Source of the DNA: Nocardia sp. | GTDB lineage: Bacteria > Actinomycetota > Actinomycetes > Mycobacteriales > Mycobacteriaceae | Length of the DNA stretch: 9,909 bases | Direction: 5' to 3' | NCBI GenBank assembly: GCA_013361595.1 | Contig: JABFXT010000693.1 | Coordinates: 1 to 9,909, forward strand | Part shown: piece by piece, positions 6,104-9,909 of the stretch | How positions within the stretch are numbered: the first letter of the stretch is position 1 | Layout of the letters: each line of letters opens with the position of its first letter | Made by a program: the position numbers and the translations under genes | The notes under the pieces: generated by a model | The model's database searches: none | The model's input: the letters and a program-made list of their open reading frames with translations, nothing else | Told to the model about the DNA's origin: nothing

Positions 6104-6895
6104 ATGATCAGCGATGGCGCCTCGCCGGCACCGCGTCCCGAAGGCCGGCCGGCGGCGACCCCCCGCGCGACCGCTCCGGCCCGGGCCCTGCTCGAACTGC
6201 TGTGGCGACACGAACTGCCGCCCCGGCGCGGTGGCCGTGGCCCACGGCAGACCGTGAGTGTCGACGAGGTGGTGGCGGCGGCGATCGGTCTCGCCGACCG
6301 CGAGGGCTACGACAAGGTGTCGGTCCGGGCGGTCGCGGCGGAACTGGGGCTGCGGCCCATGAGCCTGTACACCTACGTGCCGAGCAAGGACGCGCTCACC
6401 ACACTGATGGTCGACGCGGTCGCGCTCGAGGACACCCCGATCCCCGCCGAACTGCCGGTCCGCGACCGGCTGGTGGCCCTCGCCCGGCAGGTGCGGGACG
6501 AGTACCTGGCCCATCCGTGGCTCTTCGAAGTGCCCGCCTGGCGGATGGTGCTGGGTCCCGGCCGGGTGCGGCGCTACGAGCGATACCTGGCCGCGGTGGA
6601 CGGAGCCGGGTTCGACGATGTGGAGATGGACCGGGTGATCGCGGTGCTGTCGCAGTTTGCGACCGGTAACGCGCGAACCGCGCTCGCGGCGTCGCGCAGC
6701 GCGCGGGAGCAGTCCGACGCCGACTGGTGGGCGGCGCACGGCCCGGTGCTCGAACAGGTCATGCCGGCCGCGGAGTTCCCGCTCGCCACGCGGGTGGGGG
6801 CGGTGGTCGGCGAGCTCTATCGAGCCCCGGGCGACCCCGGCGGGGATTTCGACTACGGGCTGCAGCGGTTGATCGACGGGATCCTGCCCGCCTGA
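6104..6895 (+). CDS. TetR/AcrR family transcriptional regulator
   Basis: This 263-residue protein is a TetR-type repressor. An N-terminal extension of about 50 residues, including LLELLWRHELPPRRGGRGPR, precedes the DNA-binding domain. The helix-turn-helix region spans about 51-98, with the recognition part AAELGLRPMSLYTYVPSKDAL (78-98) matching the TetR core. The remainder is the helical ligand and dimer domain, of the type usually called TetR C-terminal domain class 1 and associated with the same RGPR-type extension. The ATG at 6104 follows AAAAGGA with five bases of spacing, a strong ribosome site; an upstream in-frame ATG at 6044 would start inside the palindrome and is rejected. The gene is divergent from the SNF2-SWIM operon, with 162 bp between starts. 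The ligand is unknown. The palindrome at 6032-6058 is its probable operator. No adjacent efflux pump or enzyme gene is seen, so the SNF2 operon is the only visible divergent target. Confidence 0.92.
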   Translation: MISDGASPAPRPEGRPAATPRATAPARALLELLWRHELPPRRGGRGPRQTVSVDEVVAAAIGLADREGYDKVSVRAVAAELGLRPMSLYTYVPSKDALTTLMVDAVALEDTPIPAELPVRDRLVALARQVRDEYLAHPWLFEVPAWRMVLGPGRVRRYERYLAAVDGAGFDDVEMDRVIAVLSQFATGNARTALAASRSAREQSDADWWAAHGPVLEQVMPAAEFPLATRVGAVVGELYRAPGDPGGDFDYGLQRLIDGILPA

Positions 6896-6901
6896 AACGG
6901 C

Positions 6902-6935
6902 CCGTGGCGGGCGACCGGATGGTCGCCCGCCACGG
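6902..6935. terminator. Strong 15-bp hairpin between tetR and the DUF7455 gene
   Basis: CCGTGGCGGGCGACC (6902-6916) pairs perfectly with 6921-6935 around a 4-base GGAT loop. It begins six bases after the tetR stop. The plus-strand tail (GTGTTCTGTTGTTC) is T-rich for this genome. It lies 48 bases past the stop of the convergent DUF7455 gene and may also end that transcript. Confidence 0.85.
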
Positions 6936-6983
6936 AAGCGGTGTTCTGTTGTTCGATGCTGTTGTGTCGGACGCGAGGACGGG

Positions 6984-7178
6984 TCAGAGCGCGGGAGCGG
7001 ATTCCGTATCGATCACGGCTTCCAGTTCGCGCAGTCGTTCCATATGTTCGTTCGCGTGATGCTGGCAGAAGAGCAACTCGCCACCTGCGGGCAGAACAGC
7101 ACGCACACGCGCCGCCGCCCCGCAGCGATCGCAGCGATCGACCGCGGTCAGTGGGGTGCTAGTCAGGGTTCCTGGCAT
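6984..7178 (-). CDS. DUF7455 small zinc-ribbon-like protein
   Basis: This 64-residue protein is recognised as the small actinobacterial DUF7455 family. A short N-terminus (MPGTLTSTPLTAV) leads to DRCDRCGAAARVRAVL, then LLFCQHHANEHMERL and an acidic tail. Cys16-x2-Cys19 and Cys38-x-His40/His41 look like a four-ligand zinc site. The ATG at 7178 was chosen because GGAGGAG lies just before it and the family sequence begins there; an in-frame start at 7238 would add 20 unrelated residues and cross the likely promoter. The codons for Asp-Arg-Cys are repeated as GCAGCGATC twice (plus 7124-7141). The gene is alone, convergent with tetR and divergent from the DUF952 gene. The biochemical function is unknown; nucleic-acid or protein binding would be a guess from the zinc ribbon. 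Confidence 0.87.
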   Translation of the reverse strand: MPGTLTSTPLTAVDRCDRCGAAARVRAVLPAGGELLFCQHHANEHMERLRELEAVIDTESAPAL

Positions 7179-7202
7179 GACTCCTCCGTCCTGGCTTCCG
7201 GC

Positions 7203-7208
7203 ACAATA
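7203..7208 (-). promoter_or_regulatory. Candidate -10 box for the DUF7455 gene
   Basis: On the minus strand the sequence reads TATTGT (plus 7203-7208), which fits TANNNT. Transcription would start near 7196, about 18 bases before the ATG and just ahead of the GGAGGAG ribosome site. No good -35 is present at 16-19 bases, so the call rests on the -10 and its position. Confidence 0.4.
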
Positions 7209-7310
7209 CCGTTCACCTGGTGTGAGGCCCGTGGTCACTCCGCGGGCTCGCTTCCGCTACTTCCCAGCAGTGGTGTAACTACTCTGTCAGACGTTCGGGG
7301 CATCGGCTTT

Positions 7311-7346
7311 GTTCCCACTGGGGAACCACTGTGTTTTCCCTAACAC
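7311..7346. repeat. Two adjacent small inverted repeats upstream of the DUF952 gene
   Basis: GTTCCC-ACTG-GGGAAC (7311-7326) is followed four bases later by GTGTT-TTCCCT-AACAC (7331-7346). CCACTG occurs in both the first loop region (7315-7320) and between the repeats (7326-7331), and its complement CAGTGG occurs at 7268-7273. They lie in the noncoding gap between divergent genes, about 100-140 bases before the DUF952 start. They could be regulator sites or leader hairpins. The rest of the gap (7209-7436) shows no clear gene or RNA family. Confidence 0.4.
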
Positions 7347-7447
7347 GACCAGCGGTTTCCGCCTGTGGCGAACACCGCGGGGCGGATGTGGAAAACGTAG
7401 TGCCGCTGCTCCGTACCGACTGTCGAGTTGTGTATCGGAGGTTACCC

Positions 7448-7807
7448 GTGCCCTGTGACACTCACACCCTTGTTCACCTCTGTACTCCCGGTGAGTGGAC
7501 ACTTGCCGAGGAACGCGGTGAGCATCGACCCGATTCGCTGCGGTCGGAGGGGTTCGTCCATCTCTCCGCGCCGCAGCAGGTGCACCTCCCCGCCAACCGG
7601 CTTTTCGCAGGTAGGCGCGATCTGCTGTTGTTGCGGCTGGATCCGGATCTGCTCGCGGCGCCGGTGCGCTGGGAACCGGGCGCACCCAGCGACGATCCGG
7701 CGTTGCGTTTCCCACATCTGTACGGTCCGCTGCCGGTCGAAGCCGTGCGCGGCGTCGACAGCTATCTGCCCGGCCCCGACGGATTGTTCGTACCGCTGAC
7801 CGGCTGA
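7448..7807 (+). CDS. DUF952 family protein
   Basis: This 119-residue protein matches DUF952 (COG3502-like) over its whole length. Conserved elements seen: LVHLCTPGEW (8-17), RPDSLRSEGFVHLS (27-40), ANRLFAGRRDLLLLRLD (49-65), VRWEPG (73-78) and RFPHLYGPLP (87-96). Family members are single-domain proteins of about 110-120 residues, so this one is full length. As I recall, the fold is related to the ADP-ribosyltransferase superfamily, with the His of the EGFVH motif (His38) in a position like the catalytic His; no enzyme activity is established. The GTG at 7448 is supported by GGAGG at 7437-7441 with six bases of spacing; an in-frame ATG at 7331 lies in the inverted repeats and adds non-family sequence. 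The gene is convergent with the response-regulator gene, 19 bp apart. Cytoplasmic; no signal peptide. Confidence 0.9.
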   Translation: MPCDTHTLVHLCTPGEWTLAEERGEHRPDSLRSEGFVHLSAPQQVHLPANRLFAGRRDLLLLRLDPDLLAAPVRWEPGAPSDDPALRFPHLYGPLPVEAVRGVDSYLPGPDGLFVPLTG

Positions 7808-7809
7808 AC

Positions 7810-7854
7810 CGGTGACCCGGGCACCCTTACCGGGGCCCGGCGGCGCCGTCACCG
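7810..7854. terminator. Bidirectional hairpin overlapping the response-regulator stop
   Basis: An inner stem pairs CCGGGC (7817-7822) with GCCCGG (7835-7840), extended by CCC/GGG (7824-7826 with 7832-7834) past one bulged A, leaving a TTACC loop. An outer stem pairs CGGTGAC (7810-7816) with GTCACCG (7848-7854) across a 7-base bulge. It begins two bases after the DUF952 stop and covers the last codons and stop of the convergent response regulator, so it may terminate both genes. Confidence 0.6.
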
Positions 7855-8486
7855 AGTTCGCGCGCCAGGATCGCGGCCTGTACGCGTGAGCGCATTCCCA
7901 GCTTGGTCAGGACGCGTGAGACATGTGTCTTCACCGTGGTCTCGCTGATGAACAACCGGGTCGCGATCTGGGCGTTGGACAATCCACCGCCCAGACAGTC
8001 GAACACCTCTCTCTCCCGGCCGGTGAGCTCGGCCATACCCGGGGGCGGTTCCGGGGTCCGTTCGGCAGGTGCTCCGGCGAAGGCGTCGATCACCGCGCGG
8101 GTGACCTCCGGGGCCAGCACGCCCTCGCCCGCGGCGACCGCGCGGACCGCCTCGATCAGGGCGGGTCCCGATGCCGATTTCAGCACGAAACCCGCGGCGC
8201 CCGCGCGCAGGCTGCGGAACACGTACTCGTCCAGGTCGAAAGTGGTGAGGACGAGTACCCGGGCGAGTCCCTCGCCGGTGACCCGGGTGGTCGCGGTGAT
8301 GCCGTCCACCCCGGGCATCCGCACATCCATCAGCACCACATCGGGCCGCAACGCACGGGCCTGGGATACGGCGACGTCCCCGTCGGCGGCCTCACCGACG
8401 ACCTCGATATCACCGGCCCCGTCGAGGATCATGCGCAGTCCGGCGCGGATCGCGGCGTGATCGTCGGCGATGAGGACCCGGATCAC
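7827..8486 (-). CDS. NarL/FixJ-family response regulator
   Basis: This 219-residue protein has an N-terminal receiver domain (about 1-120) and a C-terminal LuxR-type helix-turn-helix (about 152-212). Receiver residues are all in place: Asp8 and Asp9 for the metal, Asp54 as phosphoacceptor in DVVLMDVRMPGVDG, Thr81/Thr82 and Lys103 in FVLKSA. The output domain shows LTGREREVFDCLGGGLSNAQ, then ISETTVKTHVSRVLTKL, typical of the family. A Pro-rich linker (about 138-150) joins them. It is phosphorylated by its kinase partner and should bind DNA as a dimer. The GTG start at 8486 overlaps the kinase stop as GTGA (8483-8486), so the two are translationally coupled, kinase first. The target genes cannot be told from the window, since no transporter or other obvious regulated gene is adjacent; the right-hand neighbour beyond the window is the usual place to look. 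Confidence 0.95.
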   Translation of the reverse strand: MIRVLIADDHAAIRAGLRMILDGAGDIEVVGEAADGDVAVSQARALRPDVVLMDVRMPGVDGITATTRVTGEGLARVLVLTTFDLDEYVFRSLRAGAAGFVLKSASGPALIEAVRAVAAGEGVLAPEVTRAVIDAFAGAPAERTPEPPPGMAELTGREREVFDCLGGGLSNAQIATRLFISETTVKTHVSRVLTKLGMRSRVQAAILARELGDGAAGPR

Positions 8487-9703
8487 CGCGGATCACCGGT
8501 GGTCCCGGGGACCGCGGCCAGCGGCAGCCGGGCGCGAACCCACCAGACACCGGCTTCGGGCCCCGCCCGCAACGTCCCGCCCAGTGCGGTCGCCCGTTCA
8601 CGCATATTCGTCAGTCCGCGCCGGTCGGCAGTGGCCGTACCCGAGCCGGGGGCGGGCGGTGGTCGGCCGGTCAGCGTGTTGCGTACCGTCACCGTCAGTG
8701 CCGTGGATTCGGCGCGTACATCGATATCCACTTCCTGCCCGGGCGCGTGTTTCATCACATTGGTCACCGCTTCCTGAACGATTCGGTAGGCCGCCTGGTC
8801 GACCGCGCCGGCCGGTACGGTCGCGCCTAGGTCCAGCTGAACCCGCACCGGCATACCCGCCTGCCGAGCGGCTGCCACCAGTCCCGGCAGCTGGGCCAGC
8901 CGCCCCGGGGCGGTGGTCTGATCGGTATCGCCGTCGCGGCGCAGCAGCCCGATCATGGTCCGCATCTCTCGCAGTGCCTCGACGCTGTTGGTGCGGATGG
9001 AGCCCAGGACTCCGGCCAGCCGCGGGTCGGCGGCGGCGCCGTCGAGAGTGCCCAGCGCCGCCTCGGATTGGAGCGCGATCGCCGACAGGTGGCCCGCGAT
9101 CACATCGTGCAGGTCGCGGGCCATCGCCTTGCGTTCGTCGGCCACGGCCGCCTGCCGGTCCAGCTCGGCGACCAATGATTGCGCGCGAGCGCGGGCCCGT
9201 TCGGCGTCGGCGGTCTCTTTGTGCGCGCGCACGGTAAGACCCCACCACAGTGAGGTGCCGACGAAGGCGGCGGCGAGAACCAGGGCCAGCGCCATCAGAT
9301 GCCAGTCGCCGGTGATCGCCAGGACGATGCCCGCCGCGGTCGCCGAGAGCGCCAGCCAGGCGACCACGGCGCCCTCCATCTGGCGCCGGGTGCCGTACAC
9401 CACCGCCGCGTAGATGAGATCGGTGTAGACGAGCCAGACCGGTAGCGTCGGCCCGAGCGACAGATCCAGCGTCAGCGGCACCAGGCCCAGCACCATGGCC
9501 GTGATCGGTGCCCGGCGCCGCACCAGCAGCACCGCGCTCGCCAGCGCGAGGATCACGATACGGGGCCACAGCGGGCCCGCCTCCGCGTCGGCGGCGAACA
9601 TCATGCCGAAGCCGGCCAGATACAGCAGTACGCCGAACAGGAACCATCCGGCCGCGACGACGACATCACGTGTCGTCGCCGATAACGCCGACCACCGTCC
9701 CAT
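8483..9703 (-). CDS. NarL-type sensor histidine kinase (HisKA_3)
   Basis: This 406-residue membrane kinase phosphorylates the response regulator downstream. About six hydrophobic segments occupy residues 14-158 with very short loops, so it has no large extracellular sensor domain and probably senses a membrane-linked or intramembrane signal. A short coiled-coil-like stretch (159-190, Arg/Ala/Glu-rich) leads to the HisKA_3 dimerisation domain, with the phospho-acceptor His199 in ERKAMARDLHDVIAGHL. The ATPase domain has an N-box YRIVQEAVTNVMKHA (306-320) and a G-box around DRRGLTNMRERATALGG (360-376), with a Pro-rich loop in between, as is common in actinobacterial members. The C-terminus reads WWVRARLPL then a short tail. 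The ATG at 9703 has only a weak ribosome site (GAG about ten bases upstream). It is the first gene of a two-gene operon. Confidence 0.94.
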   Translation of the reverse strand: MGRWSALSATTRDVVVAAGWFLFGVLLYLAGFGMMFAADAEAGPLWPRIVILALASAVLLVRRRAPITAMVLGLVPLTLDLSLGPTLPVWLVYTDLIYAAVVYGTRRQMEGAVVAWLALSATAAGIVLAITGDWHLMALALVLAAAFVGTSLWWGLTVRAHKETADAERARARAQSLVAELDRQAAVADERKAMARDLHDVIAGHLSAIALQSEAALGTLDGAAADPRLAGVLGSIRTNSVEALREMRTMIGLLRRDGDTDQTTAPGRLAQLPGLVAAARQAGMPVRVQLDLGATVPAGAVDQAAYRIVQEAVTNVMKHAPGQEVDIDVRAESTALTVTVRNTLTGRPPPAPGSGTATADRRGLTNMRERATALGGTLRAGPEAGVWWVRARLPLAAVPGTTGDPR

Positions 9704-9909
9704 CCGTTCATCTCAGCACACCGGTCCGTATCCGGGATCCATCGAACTGATGAGCGGTCCGGTACGGAGTGCCGAGGTCGCGGGAACGGCCGTGGCGTCG
9801 GTGTGCGGCGCGTCGATCCGGCGGCGGCGGTAATCTGCGGATGGACGGTGTATTTCGGCCGCCCACGCGATCGCCTCCGGTGCCCGACGACACCGCCCGG
9901 CGATGCGGG
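9704..9909. other. Region upstream of the kinase gene, with a weak plus-strand gene start
   Basis: The 206 bases to the window edge hold no gene I can support. On the plus strand TAATCT (9831-9836) fits a -10 box, and an ATG at 9841 opens a frame that runs to the edge for 23 codons (MDGVFRPPTRSPPVPDD and on). The gap from the -10 to the ATG is only four bases, short even for a leaderless gene, and GTG at 9848 opens a different frame. The encoded peptide is Pro/Arg-rich and not recognisable. No convincing kinase promoter was found here. Confidence 0.25.

Noticed and set aside
7124..7141. Tandem GCAGCGATC repeat as a regulatory or mobile element
   Set aside because: It encodes the Asp-Arg-Cys-Asp-Arg-Cys stretch of the DUF7455 zinc site and is explained by the protein.

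Overview
The window is high-GC actinobacterial chromosome. GTG and TTG starts, TANNNT-type -10 boxes, a likely leaderless gene and the family mix (DUF3039, DUF7455, NarL-type two-component pair, TetR with an extended N-terminus) suggest Mycobacteriales, possibly Nocardia or a relative. This is an inference from gene content and style, not from a database match. No rRNA, tRNA, CRISPR array, insertion sequence or phage gene was seen.

Layout from left to right. (1) A small DUF3039 protein (+, 150-386) is followed by two back-to-back hairpins (395-447). (2) A YihY/BrkB-family membrane protein runs on the minus strand (526-1623). It is divergent from a stand-alone superfamily 2 DEAD/DEAH-box helicase (+, 1812-3554) that looks leaderless. 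A hairpin (3562-3594) follows the helicase. (3) A minus-strand operon holds a compact SNF2-family ATPase (4190-5941) and a SWIM zinc-finger protein (3630-4190), coupled by a TGATG overlap. (4) A TetR regulator (+, 6104-6895) is divergent from this operon. The gap holds a perfect 11-bp inverted repeat (6032-6058) and a good SNF2-operon promoter (5998-6026). A 15-bp hairpin (6902-6935) follows tetR. (5) A tiny DUF7455 zinc-ribbon protein (-, 6984-7178) is divergent from a DUF952 protein (+, 7448-7807). Their 269-bp gap contains small inverted repeats. (6) A minus-strand NarL-type pair, sensor kinase (8483-9703) then response regulator (7827-8486), overlaps by GTGA. A stem-loop at 7810-7854 overlaps the end of the regulator. 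The last 206 bases hold no clear gene, only a weak candidate start near the right edge.

The window looks like ordinary chromosomal backbone made of small, mostly independent units. The most interesting part is the SNF2-SWIM-TetR block. Its SNF2 protein has a complete motor but only about 125 residues ahead of it, much less than HelZ-like actinobacterial relatives, and the in-frame stop and adjacent tetR show the short N-terminus is real. The partner SWIM protein and a regulator with a clear operator candidate make this a self-contained, possibly regulated DNA-translocase module. I found no direct sequence evidence for a new defence or mobile system.
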